From Cordilura impudica (Eukaryota; Arthropoda; Insecta; Diptera; Scathophagidae): a stretch of 64,000 bases of DNA. The translations under genes were made by a program, and so were the position numbers. The notes beneath the pieces were generated by a model. The model had not been told where the DNA came from, ran no database searches, and saw nothing but the letters and a program-made list of their open reading frames with translations. Where the stretch lies: contig OY821519.1 of assembly GCA_963682025.1 (NCBI GenBank), positions 163,259,803 to 163,323,802 of the forward strand. Reading direction: 5' to 3'. Within the stretch, counting starts at the first letter, position 1; each line of letters starts with the position of its first letter. Below, one piece after another: positions 10,191-20,014 of this stretch.

Positions 10191-10716
10191 AAGAAACAAG
10201 AATATATAAACAGAAAATATATACTACATGTCCACTAATAAACTATTATATACCATTGATAAACGAACATATTGACAATTGAAAAATAAATTTATATACA
10301 TATACACATTAACAAGTATATCTGAAAATAAGAACGTAAAACTACACCATGAGAACTTATTCATTTAAAAATAGCATTTAACGTCTTAATATATTAATTG
10401 TATGAAATCAAATTACAAAATACTTTTTTTTTATTAAAAACATGTCTTGTCAACAACAATTGAACAAAATTGTATGACACACTTAGTATATTGTATCAAA
10501 TTAAAAATTTTTTTGTTGAAAATAAAATCGAAACATTTCTTTTCAAAAAGCAATAAACAAAAAAAAAAATAATATATATACAATTTCATAATACACACTT
10601 AGCAACAAAGTATAAACAAAAAGAAAAATTAATCATTATATTATAAGTTAATTCAATTAAAAAAGAAAGACACCGCACAATGCTTTAAAAATCATACAAC
10701 TCGTATTACATACAGT
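10191..10716 (+). other. 3' untranslated region of element B
   Basis: AT-rich sequence between integrase and the 3' LTR with several A and T runs. I see no ORF. Confidence 0.5.
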
Positions 10717-11222
10717 TGTAGGATTTTTTGGGATTGGGGTGTAATGCATGCATAGCGTAGAATACAAACAAATAACAAGTGTAAACAAATAACGACATGC
10801 ATGCATACGATGTATTTTTGTTGGGGTATTGCTCAATCCATCAGCACGAGCCACAAACACTTGTTATATTGGGCAATGTACGCATTGGAATTCAACTGCG
10901 CTTGCATTTCATGATGACAACAGAAATGAGAGCGAAGTTGAATACCACTGATAAACCAACAGAATATATGGTGAGCGAAGCCACACCCAAATGAACATGT
11001 TATTAAATTATAATTATAGATTTATAGAAAGTATGTTAACACATCTCTCCTAGTTTTATAAATTATTAAGAGCACCGTAATAAATTCTCTTTTGTTCTAG
11101 ACGTCTGTGAAACTTCTCATAAGCTATTTATAAGTAGGGCTATTTAGAAAATAAAGGCAATCAATAATTGTATTTTGATTATAAAACAACAAACACCAAA
11201 ACTTGTTTTTATTTTCCCTACA
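10717..11222 (+). repeat. 3' LTR of element B
   Basis: Homologous to the LTR of A and of nearly equal length. It begins TGTAGG and ends near CCTACA. It carries an AATAAAG signal near 11148. Its right edge is close to the broken end of the Jockey-like element J. No target duplication was found. Confidence 0.6.
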
Positions 11223-11252
11223 ACTACAATTAATGATAGAAATATAATACCT

Positions 11253-12638
11253 TTTTTTGGTAGAAGTTTAACGACAGTACCATCTATACCGTCGTGTCCT
11301 GTCGATTTTATATTATTTAACTTATTTACCTCTTCTTGAACTTCTTGTGGGGATATATGTTTAGTAGGCCAATCCATTGGACAGGGACTGTCTAAAAAAG
11401 TTTCAATTTCATCAACAAAAGTGCTGTAGCTTAAGTCTTTAGGCTAAATTATTGTTTTGAGATGTGAGGCAAAAGCTTCAGCTTTACTTTTGTCTGTCTG
11501 CACCAATCTTTGATTGGAATATTTCTCTTGAGTGAACGTTTTAAGTATTTCGTTGCTCTCCACGAACCATATTCATCATTTTTTGAAGGACTGACACTTT
11601 TAAGAAAACTACCAAGCTGCTAGTTTTTTAATTCATATAGTCTTATTTTAAGGTCTTTGGTCGGCTTATTTAAAAGTCGCTTATCGTTAGGATTCCTATT
11701 GTTTTGCCATATATTCCTCAGTCTTCTTTTATTTTGTATCATCGCTCTTATTTCGGCAGTTATAATAATCTTATCGTTATTCAAATTTGATTGTTCAAAT
11801 GGTGTTGATAAAGAACCGGCATCATGAATTAAGTTACTGAACGTCTCAACAACTTTATCTAATTCAGTTGGCGATTTAATGGGGATGTTTAAATTAGTAT
11901 TTCTTTTAATCCAAGTGAAAATCTGTCTTGCTGTTAACGACTTTGTATTTTATAGAGTTTTAATGTAGATATGTATTAAAATTTACCATAATTGGAGAGT
12001 GATCGGAGCTTAAGTCATCACTAAATACATTTGAAACATGAAGGAATTGGCTGGAGATTCCAGAGTAAACGACGACATCCATTAAGTCTGGTTTTTTTTT
12101 AGGGTCTGTAGGCCAGTATGTTGGACTTCCAGTTGACTACACTGAGTAATTACTATTCTTTATGCAATTAGACAGTTGATTGGATTGGATTTTTTAACCT
12201 TGATCCCCACCACTGGTGTTTTACGTTACAGTCGCCTCCAACTAAGAATCTAGGCCCCAACCGATTAAAAAAGTTTTCAAAATCATGACATTTTACTGTA
12301 AACCGTGGTGGGAAATATATAGCACAAATATATAAATCACTTGAATCACATTTAACTTTTATGCAAACAGCTTGAAGAAAAGTTTGACTTATTATATCCG
12401 ATACATTATATTTTATCGATGACTTTATTAATATTGCAGATCCTGCATTAGCATTATCATATTGGTTGGCTATAATTAAATCGTAACCTTTTATATTAAA
12501 ATAAGTTCTGCTTGTAAAATGTGTCTCCGACACTAGAGGAATATCGATGAAGTTAATTTTAAGGAAAAGTTCAATTTCTTTGGTATGGTTAGAAAGCCCA
12601 TTGGCATTCCAAGTTGCAATACGGAGATTTAATTGCAT
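11253..12638 (-). pseudogene. ORF2 of element J: apurinic-type endonuclease plus a stub of RT
   Basis: Starts at the ATG at 12638. The endonuclease motifs TWNANGL, SETHF and GGDCN follow in order over about 155 residues, typical of Jockey-clade ORF2. The frame breaks at 12168, but downstream sequence continues with YWPTDPKKKPDLMDV and later DHSPIM-type motifs in other frames. The last open piece (11377-11253) holds the start of the RT region (NKLNNIKSTGHDGI). No polymerase active site is present. Confidence 0.85.
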
Positions 12639-12929
12639 AATTTTGTTATACGTACTGTCATCATAGTTAAAAGCTTGTTAGTAAGCTCTATTTGATTATG
12701 CAATAACCCTTAGATTTTTTCAAATGGATCATTGTTTATATTTCCTTGCGTGTTTTTTAACATATCAGCATATTAAAATTGATTAGTTATTTAGATTAAA
12801 CTAGTAGATTGTATTATTATTGTTAGTATTATTATTGTCAATATTGTTGGTAAAAGTTGTATATTTCTCATGCGTAGACCTATTTACATAGTTGTGGTGT
12901 AGTAATTTTTTCTTAATAATTCTCATTAT

Positions 12930-13877
12930 ATCTGACAGCCTTTGTAATTTGTGGGATGATTTTGTAAACATTTAACACATTTCGCTGTTGTATTATTTGG
13001 CTTTGTGCACTCAAATGTTAGGTGTCCTAAACCACATTTTACACAATTAACTCGTTTTTTGCAATATGTTTAGGTATGTCCAAACTCCTGGCAACGGTCA
13101 CACTGGACGAGATCTTTGATTTTCTTAGGTGGTACAATACTGACGATGACATTGTTAATATGTTTTACTTCGTGTACTTTTTTATTATTTGAACTCGAGA
13201 TCGGTATAAAACATAGGAAGTGGTGCTCCCGTGATTCTACTACGAATATGATCTACATTTTTTACTTTATGTCCTGAATTTGCTAGCGCTAATTTAATGT
13301 CTTGGATTGGTGTTGTATGATGTAGGGTTTTTATGACAACTGTGTACGGCCTTTTCTGTCTTATTTGGTAGGTGTGAAAATTTATACTTTTATCGTTTAA
13401 GTATTTAACAATCATTCTATAAGGTTCAATATTTTTAACCATTACCCTTATTTGGTTATCTTTTAAAGTTTTGTAATTAAATTCAGTGGGATAAATAACT
13501 TCTGAAAAATCATTCCGGTGATATCAGCATATTATTAGCTTGATTTTCACATTTTCATCGACATCATTATCAGTGCTTAGTGAAGAAACCCAGTTTTGAC
13601 TTACATTATCATTATTAGTTATTGATACACTAAAGTTTTTTGTATTGTTGATCGCAATCGTTGCTTGCTTAGAGGTACTAGCTTCGTAGTTAAAGTTTAT
13701 TGGAGAATTGTTGTTAATGCTTTTTGATGCACTATCATTATTGTTGATGTTAGCATTATTTTGTTTTTGTTTTTTATATGTTTTTGGTGAACTACTTAAA
13801 TGTCGTCTTTGTAAATAATGCGAGGTAACCACCTGCTAGCTTACTTCACTTTCATCGCTTACACTGTCCTTATCCAT
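12930..13877 (-). pseudogene. ORF1 (gag-like) of element J
   Basis: Begins with the ATG at 13877 (MDKDSVSDESEV) and is interrupted by an in-frame TAG 13 codons later. Open pieces are 13832-13524 (Asn/Ser-rich N-terminal region) and 13442-13185. The latter resembles the PRE_C2HC-type domain that precedes the knuckles in Jockey ORF1. Three CCHC-type knuckles (CDRCQEFGHT, CVKCGLGHL, CVKCLQNHP) follow at about 13100-12940, with a stop inside the first. Confidence 0.8.
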
Positions 13878-13990
13878 GGTGATAAGCAATGCAAATAGTT
13901 TTTGATTTTAATAATGTTCTTGATAATAAACAATTTGTTTTGATAAAATTTACATGTACACTGGAGAGCTTAAATTTTTTGTACATGCAT

Positions 13991-14696
13991 ACGCAATCGC
14001 AGTCGCAATCAGACTGATTACTCGATTTTGTAAACGAAACAAAAAGTGAATATGGACCACAAATTTAAAAGGGAGAATAATTTAATATTAATTAATTTAT
14101 ACCATTTCCACCCCTGTTTTGTGGGATATGAACAATAAATCTAAACGATTTACAACACAAAGCATACGAAAATATAGCTAAAGAGATGGGTATGATGGTA
14201 GAAGTTTACGCTTCGACAACATTTTCAAAATGAAATTGCAGTCGCATGATAATGACGAGGGATTCGACTAAATCGAACAAGTTTTCGTTGATAATACGTA
14301 CACAACTGAGTGGCAGCTGCCTGTGTAAGACGGGCGTTAGCGCCATTATTGGACCAATGCGTTCAAATATTTAAGATTAACTATCATGTTATATTTTTTA
14401 ATCGTTATACTCGTATACACTAACATTACTTTATGAGTTCATTTGTAATTTTAATATACTACTAAAAAACGGTAATATATTTGGAAATGAAATTGCAAAC
14501 ATAGCATAATAGGCTGTACGTATTGATATTTGTGAAAGAAATAAGATAGCACTACCTTCCATTGCGCGAATTTATATTAAAGAAAAACATCAGTTTCAAT
14601 ATAACTTCGTTTGTATCTGTAAATCGTTTCCATTTTTATATAAAAATTAGACGCCCACATTAAAAGTTTACAAAAAAGACAAATAAAATATTTTCA
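13991..14696. other. Non-coding interval between element J and the Vps13D-like exons
   Basis: About 700 bases of AT-rich sequence without a supportable gene or repeat. If the Vps13D gene is real, this is part of an intron, because 14697-14702 is a good splice donor. Confidence 0.5.
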
Positions 14697-14702
14697 ACTT
14701 AC

Positions 14703-15219
14703 CGGATTGTTGTCACCAAAACTTTTTCCCAGTCGTAATTCAAGTAGTGGAGAGCCTTCCTGATCAGAAAATGAGAACATGAGAGGCGACACTTCTCTTG
14801 CATGCTCATGTTCATCGAACTGGCCAGATGCCGGTTGGTTGCTACCCTCTTGCCTCAAGATGAGTGGTAATCCGGTTTTGTTTATAATCCAAATAGGAGC
14901 TCCTATAAAAATTTCCATTCCTTTACCATGAAATGATTGAATTGAAACTCGCAAAAAAAAGTTCCCTGTTTAGGACGTCAATCAATTTTAATTTTGGTTC
15001 CACAATACCAGTATGTCCCATTGGAATTTTTAGTTGGTCCGAAAGTTTATAATTGTCTAATGTGATGCTAAAACAAAATGATTCGTTTATGTCTACTGAG
15101 TAAATTTCAATGTCTTCCGATGCATTTAGTCGTCCACGTGTGTGTCCAGTGATTTTGAAAAGTAGATCACAGCAGAGCATGTTTTTCAACTTGAGTGGGG
15201 GAATAATTTTTATCGTATG
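14703..15219 (-). CDS. Vps13D: Vps13D-like exon, last part, with A8 frame break
   Basis: Continues in frame after the TGA with IKIIPPLKLKN, then RGRLNASEDI and DVLNRELF. At the A8 run (14953-14960) the frame shifts and resumes as VSIQSFHGKGMEIFIGAP and WIINKTGLPLILRQEG, a strongly conserved Vps13D segment. The exon ends at a good donor (CCG then GTAAGT) at 14703. No following exon is visible in the window. Confidence 0.75.
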
Positions 15220-16368
15220 TCAAGGCATTGTATAAGTTTCTCTATTTGGATATTTTTCTTTTTTTATTTCAGATAATATATGAAAAGGAGTCTTGTTTTG
15301 ATGAAAGTATGAATGTATGTCCTGAACTACATCATGTGCGATGCAATTTGCCCATAATATGGCTCGAGTGCAAAAACTACTGTCATCTGTTTGTAGATAC
15401 GATACCGGAATAATATTTTTTTTAATACATCCACTATCTTCATTTTCGAATAGGTTTTTCAATAAATCATTTGTTTCTGTTTTCATATACGGTTTCAAAA
15501 ATATTGATGAATCAATATAGCGCAATGGTATGGTTATTTTTTCAAGAGGATCGACTACCACCAAAGCAGATTGAGTATCATTTTTCGGCTCCATGCGTAG
15601 CAAAAATTTTATTTTTGTGTTATTTATCGCATTAAGGGCCGAACGAACTGTTATTAACTTTTGCGCTGATCCTACAAGCGATATATCGAAAACAATTCTT
15701 GTTTTCTTATTATATTCTATATCAAGATTAGCATAACGAAAAAATGTCCCAACTTTATCAATAGAAATTGGTCCAATCAGTGTCCACCCATGTATTTGGA
15801 CAAGAATCTGATGCATGTTTAGTTTGTGAGAATCTAAATGCCTTAATTTTCTTTGAGGACCAAAATCAAAGGGTACAGTCTCATTGTGTTGTGCAGATAT
15901 CCAGTTACACAACAGATCTTGTTGAATTACTTCAGTCCTCGTTATTCCACAGGCATGAGAATAAAATATTTTAAAGATAAGAGGTTCGCCCGTTAAGTTT
16001 TTTAATGCGAAGGGTACAAACGGAAGTCTTCGGCGGCCGGTTAGATTTGAAATTGTGTTACTTGATCTGGTATTTAAAGACTGCATAAAGTAATCCTCCG
16101 TCCAGTTTTTGCGAACAATTTCACACAGCTCTACGAGAGTCGATGTTATATTAAATTTCAAGACCTGTTTACTATTTGTCTGCACATTTAATCGTTTTAA
16201 ACTTAATACAGTGGATTTCGAGTATTGCCAACTACCAGAACATTCCCAAGATTCAATAACTGGTTCCCAGCCGCTAAGTCGACGATTGTAATAGTCACTG
16301 GCTATATGAGTCGCAATTTCTCCTTCATAATATTTGATGATGTTATCTTCACTTGCTGCTTGAATTTT
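15220..16368 (-). CDS. Vps13D: Vps13D-like exon continuation between the TAA and a TGA
   Basis: Directly continues the frame after the TAA. Early residues include DYYNRRLSGWEPVIES, a hallmark of Vps13D near the start of the SHR-BD region, followed by RRRLPFVPFALKNLTGEPL. It is open for 382 codons up to TGA at 15220-15222. There is no GT donor in the last 100 bases on this strand, so an intron cannot remove the TGA. The neighbouring residues suggest the TGA replaces a conserved Gly codon. Confidence 0.75.
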   Translation of the reverse strand, partial: KIQAASEDNIIKYYEGEIATHIASDYYNRRLSGWEPVIESWECSGSWQYSKSTVLSLKRLNVQTNSKQVLKFNITSTLVELCEIVRKNWTEDYFMQSLNTRSSNTISNLTGRRRLPFVPFALKNLTGEPLIFKIFYSHACGITRTEVIQQDLLCNWISAQHNETVPFDFGPQRKLRHLDSHKLNMHQILVQIHGWTLIGPISIDKVGTFFRYANLDIEYNKKTRIVFDISLVGSAQKLITVRSALNAINNTKIKFLLRMEPKNDTQSALVVVDPLEKITIPLRYIDSSIFLKPYMKTETNDLLKNLFENEDSGCIKKNIIPVSYLQTDDSSFCTRAILWANCIAHDVVQDIHSYFHQNKTPFHILSEIKKEKYPNRETYTMP

Positions 16369-17544
16369 TTAAGTAACCGTAACATGGGATAGTGAGAATT
16401 CTAGTAAGGGAACATCTGCGTCTAAGCAATCATCAATTATGCATACCGATATTGAATTGGCATTCAGTGTAACAGTATTTATCTTGAGACCTGCACTTGA
16501 ACTTCTATTATTTTTCTGTTGAGATATCCAAATAGCTGCTTCGTTTAAATTAAAATTTTTCATTTCCATTGCTAGCCAACATTCACTTTGTTTAAATCCC
16601 ATTGCTACCAAAGGAGCAATTTTTTCAAAGTCACGCGAAGTTCGGGTCACTGCAAGCTTCGTCGTTTGCTTTGGTATAGAATGCATTATTCTTAAAAAAA
16701 ACATGGCGTCGTTGTAAGAAACTCTTAAAAAAAGTTGGTTTTGAATCAGGATTTGGAAGCAGTTATTTCGCAGTTCCATGTTCAGTGTGAATGGATCAAT
16801 AATTGACATGGAGCTCTCGTTTTCCGATCCAAGTATGCATGAGAAGATTTCCATATGATTTATGTCAATGGAAATAGGAACAAACATATTATTTGGCTTA
16901 TACGAAAATACTGATGTACTTTTCAATATTATAGCGTTCGTATCAACTCGACTGTTGTTTTCTATAAAAACAACTTCCGAATTCGTTATATTCAATACAA
17001 ATTCATATTCAGAACTCTGATCCACGTTCCCCGCTTTTGTACTTTCTTGAGGAGGTAGAGAATGCGTCATGTTCTTTAGCTGTATTTGGGGCTTTATAGC
17101 TAAATCCATTGTTGTGGTCATGTATGGTTCTTCCTTTAAGAAGTTCTTTAATTTTTCCAAGTAATCGGGAATGGCCATTATTCTCATGTTGTTTAATAGT
17201 ACTATATATTTTGACAAACCATTTCTTTTTCGGCTGTGAACTTCAGCTTGTACTGTATTTTTAGACGCACCGTCAACTGAAGGCTTTAAAATTAACTCAA
17301 ATATATTCTTCGATACAGAGTCCGTAGCACTTTTTCTAGCATCCATTATTAAAATTTCCTTCGAAATTAAGTCAATATCCTGTGAACCATCACTAAATGA
17401 GTCAATTTCTAGAGTAGATTTTATTAATTTGATGCAGACCAAAATAGTGTTCTCGTTATGATTGTGAAGTTCAACTGGTTCAGCCAAGAAAATAATAACA
17501 TTATCAAGGAGAAAATTTATTGATAACGTATTCCAAATCTCCAT
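16369..17544 (-). CDS. Vps13D: Vps13D-like exon with UBA domain, ends at an in-frame TAA
   Basis: 391 residues from 17544. LSINFLLDNV near the start and SFSDGSQDIDLIS correspond to central Vps13D. The UBA-like segment is IAPLVAMGFKQSECWLAM plus NLNEAAIWI near residues 310-340; it binds ubiquitin in characterised Vps13D proteins. After it comes IDDCLDADVPLLEFSLS, conserved in the family, and five codons later TAA. The same frame continues past the stop with conserved residues, so the TAA is a nonsense codon in an otherwise continuous exon. Confidence 0.75.
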   Translation of the reverse strand: MEIWNTLSINFLLDNVIIFLAEPVELHNHNENTILVCIKLIKSTLEIDSFSDGSQDIDLISKEILIMDARKSATDSVSKNIFELILKPSVDGASKNTVQAEVHSRKRNGLSKYIVLLNNMRIMAIPDYLEKLKNFLKEEPYMTTTMDLAIKPQIQLKNMTHSLPPQESTKAGNVDQSSEYEFVLNITNSEVVFIENNSRVDTNAIILKSTSVFSYKPNNMFVPISIDINHMEIFSCILGSENESSMSIIDPFTLNMELRNNCFQILIQNQLFLRVSYNDAMFFLRIMHSIPKQTTKLAVTRTSRDFEKIAPLVAMGFKQSECWLAMEMKNFNLNEAAIWISQQKNNRSSSAGLKINTVTLNANSISVCIIDDCLDADVPLLEFSLSHVTVT

Positions 17545-17561
17545 TTTTTTTTTTTACTTAC

Positions 17562-18203
17562 ATTGACTTTTGTGATGCAAGTTAGTCTTTCAATAGATTC
17601 ACTAAAATTTATCTGATAATTGTAATATACGTCATCAATTATCTCCCCCAGGTTGTAATTCAGAAACCCTCTGATTAACTTGTACTGCTGCAAATTGACT
17701 ATGCTATTTAATTCAGAAAGAATCCCCTTGACCCTAATGTCTGGAATATTGTGACTTATGTCAGATTCGGTATTTCTTATAACTTGCAACTTTAAATGAC
17801 ACTTTTCTTTAAATATTGCATTACCAAGCTTAATGATACCAAAGTTGCTAACATGAATAATATCGGCATCGTTGCAAGCTTGAGGGCTCTTTTGATTTTT
17901 AGATTCTCGTTCTCCAGTAAGAAGGTTAATGTTAACAAGATCAATATTCATTAGATCAACAATTTCGTTATACTCAAATAAATCAGTACGTTTTTCATTC
18001 AATGACAGTAGATTTCTAGAAAAACTAAAACTATTTACCAAAGTCAATTTACCAAGGTCAGCAATCAACAAGTGATTACTATCATAGGAAACAGGTAGCA
18101 GAATAATTGGTGATGCCGCATGTATTTCCAGTCCAATTTTTAAAGATGTATTGTTATGATTTTTCACATCTTCCCCACTTCCTTTGATTCGGCTCATAAC
18201 AGG
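17562..18203 (-). CDS. Vps13D: Vps13D-like exon, upstream part
   Basis: Starts after the acceptor TTTTTTTAG (CCTGTTATGAGC follows) and stays open for 214 residues to 17562. A strong donor-like GTAAGT follows. Content is typical of the beta-rich central part of Vps13 proteins and ends with NFSESIERLTCIT. The GTAAGT is followed directly by a 12-base A run and then the next coding block in a different frame. It is therefore undecided whether an intron begins here or whether the homopolymer length is wrong. Confidence 0.7.
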
Positions 18204-18519
18204 CTAAAAAAAGAAGAAAACCTAATATAAAAACTAATATAAAAAGTAATTTAAAAAAGTAAGAAATATTTAAACAACATTGATAATATATTTCATAACA
18301 TTGCAGTTCTGGTCTGTTCCGATACTCGCCATTAATATATAATTAATTTCTTCCTGCCTTGTTTTAGTAGACGCGATCAAAAAAATGAATATCTCATACT
18401 GATCTGATACTACTGGTTAGTCAATGTAGAGACTAGTTGTACAGGGTACGGATAAAAAACTGTTACAGCTTCAAGGAGCTAAAGATTTTTAGTTTATTTA
18501 AATTTTTTATTGATATTAG
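18204..18519. other. Intron-like AT-rich interval upstream of the Vps13D-like exon
   Basis: No supportable feature apart from the polypyrimidine-type tract and AG acceptor at its lower end. Confidence 0.45.
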
Positions 18520-19170
18520 AAAATAATCTTTAGTGGATTGCTCGTCGTCTATATTTGCAGATGACACTGCGATTCTCTGCCATGCTGAGATATAATCTAC
18601 AGTCTCCAAAATGCTTTATAAGTCTAAGGACATATTTCAAAAAATGGAAAATCCTTATTAACAAACAAAAACACAGGCAATATATTTTACTCGAAGGAGT
18701 AAGCATTGTTTTATACCACAAAGGGATCTCTGCTTCAATAAAACGGATATTAAATGGGAATCTAAAGTCAAATATCTTGGAGTCATCCTGGATTCAAAAA
18801 TTAATTTCAGTCAACATGTTTCCTACGTAATAAACAAGTTAAATGATGTCATAAAACTTATGTATTCGTTTGCTAATAGAAAGTCCACCCTAAGTCGAGA
18901 CAACAAAATTTTAATATTCAAACCTATTTTTATGTGTATAACGTTTTATGGAGCTCCAGTATGGAATAATGTTGCGAATGGTCATATCGAGATGCTTCAA
19001 ATAAGCCAAAATAAACTTTTAAAATTGATTCATAACCTACCATTGCATTTTTCCACTCAACAACTGAACTCTATCAATTGTATTGATATGGTTGAAGACA
19101 TAATTTTGAAACTAACTAATAATTATGATCTCAGATGTCAATTGTCTGAATACGAACATATCAACTAGAT
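18520..19170 (+). pseudogene. Jockey-like reverse transcriptase remnant
   Basis: A plus-strand fragment begins near the RT active site as SIFADDTAI (about 18550). It runs through VKYLGVILDSKINFSQHV and ends with the C-terminal motif YGAPVWNNVANGHI followed by LQISQNKLLKLI. Frames change two or three times. It is 5' truncated as is usual for LINEs. It does not match element J directly because J lacks this region, so they could be the same or different families. Confidence 0.8.
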
Positions 19171-19289
19171 CTCTGCACGAATGCATTTGCTTCTCGTACA
19201 CAGTTCTCCATACCAAGTTATTGTTGTGTGTTCAACAGTATTATTTTTTTTAAATTAGTTCGAATGATACTTTATGAAAAACCAAATCA

Positions 19290-19390
19290 TTTTAAGGCAG
19301 TAGTCAGTTTCAAACGAATCAATGTCAAGCAGTAGTTTGATTCAAACGAATCAATGTTACACAGTAGTTTGGTTCAAACAAATCAACGCA
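19290..19390. repeat. Three imperfect tandem units of about 32 bases
   Basis: The phrase TTCAAACGAATCAATGT recurs three times with CAGTAGTTTG between. The last unit is diverged (TTCAAACAAATCAACGC). No coding content seen. Confidence 0.7.
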
Positions 19391-19600
19391 ATGCGTGTGT
19401 TCGAATACACAGCCAACAACAATTATGAGTCTATAACACAGTCATGTACCGTAAACTGTTCAATGATTGAGTTAGAAAATTCTTCTAGCACAAAAGCATA
19501 AAAAAGTATTTTTAAGTCAGAAGGAAAAAATTAAGAAAAGGTAAATTAGTATACAAAAAAGAATATGTATTTTTATACCCTATACCACTATGTGGTTCGG

Positions 19601-19853
19601 GTAAGTTAATGTCTGAGAGAATTCTTATGGTCAGAGTTGTATTGTGGAATTGTATGAGGATTATTTTTGTGGAAGATCTTAACCCTCTAACTGGTCTCTT
19701 TATGGGTCAATTTGACCCTTTTTTTTCGAGAAAGTCAAAAAATATCCATAAAAAAAGGACATTTAAGGATTAAAATATTCTACGAAAATGTTTGCCGAAA
19801 AATTTCAGTGGGGGTCACCAAAGACACCATTGTTGTAAATAAAGCTCTTTACG
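19601..19853 (+). repeat. Left inverted repeat of the TTAA transposon
   Basis: Pairs with 21990-22242. The outer 78 bases plus TTAA appear perfectly complementary; the inner part shows a few differences and short indels in homopolymers. Confidence 0.85.
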
Positions 19854-20014
19854 ATTAATTGGCAAAATTACACGCCAACTTCTATAAAAAAATTATAATT
19901 TTGTTTTAATACTGGTTTATTATAGTATGTACATATTTATTTTTTTGCTTCAAATTTTCGAGTAAAAGGGAATTGGGAAATAGCAGTAGTTTGACAATGG
20001 ATTAAAGATTAAAC

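Larger units (their letters stand above)
6430..11222 (+). mobile_element. Ty3/gypsy-like element B, 5' truncated and heavily decayed, head to head with A
   Basis: A plus-strand copy of the same family as A. It begins abruptly inside gag after an A run at about 6430 and ends with a 3' LTR at 10717-11222. Gag, protease, RT, RNase H, HHCC and integrase fragments follow in order but with many stops and deletions. Protein segments are close to those of A (for example NIPINTDGILGRDFL). There is no 5' LTR or leader. Confidence 0.85.
11253..13990 (-). mobile_element. Jockey-like non-LTR retrotransposon J, lacking its 3' half
   Basis: Order on the minus strand: ORF1 with three CCHC knuckles, ORF2 with endonuclease, and only the first residues of the reverse transcriptase region. 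The sequence stops at about 11253 beside the LTR of B. Losing the 3' part is the opposite of normal LINE 5' truncation and points to a later deletion or rearrangement. Confidence 0.8.
14703..18203 (-). pseudogene. Vps13D: Vps13D-like gene fragment: UBA and start of the SHR-BD/VAB region, with internal stops
   Basis: The only host gene I recognise. The minus-strand translation contains a UBA domain, unique to Vps13D in the Vps13 family, then the conserved DYYNRRLSGWEP segment and WIINKTGLPLI. Vps13D is a very large bridge-like lipid transfer protein at organelle contacts, needed for mitochondrial size and clearance in flies. Splice sites at both ends look intact (acceptor at 18204-18205, donor GTAAGT at 14702). 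Within it lie an in-frame TAA (16369-16371), an in-frame TGA (15220-15222), a frame break in an A8 run (14953-14960), and a frame change or short intron at a T12 run (17544-17555). Either this is a decayed copy, or the assembly has errors. N-terminal and C-terminal exons are outside the window or lost among the repeats. Confidence 0.8.
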
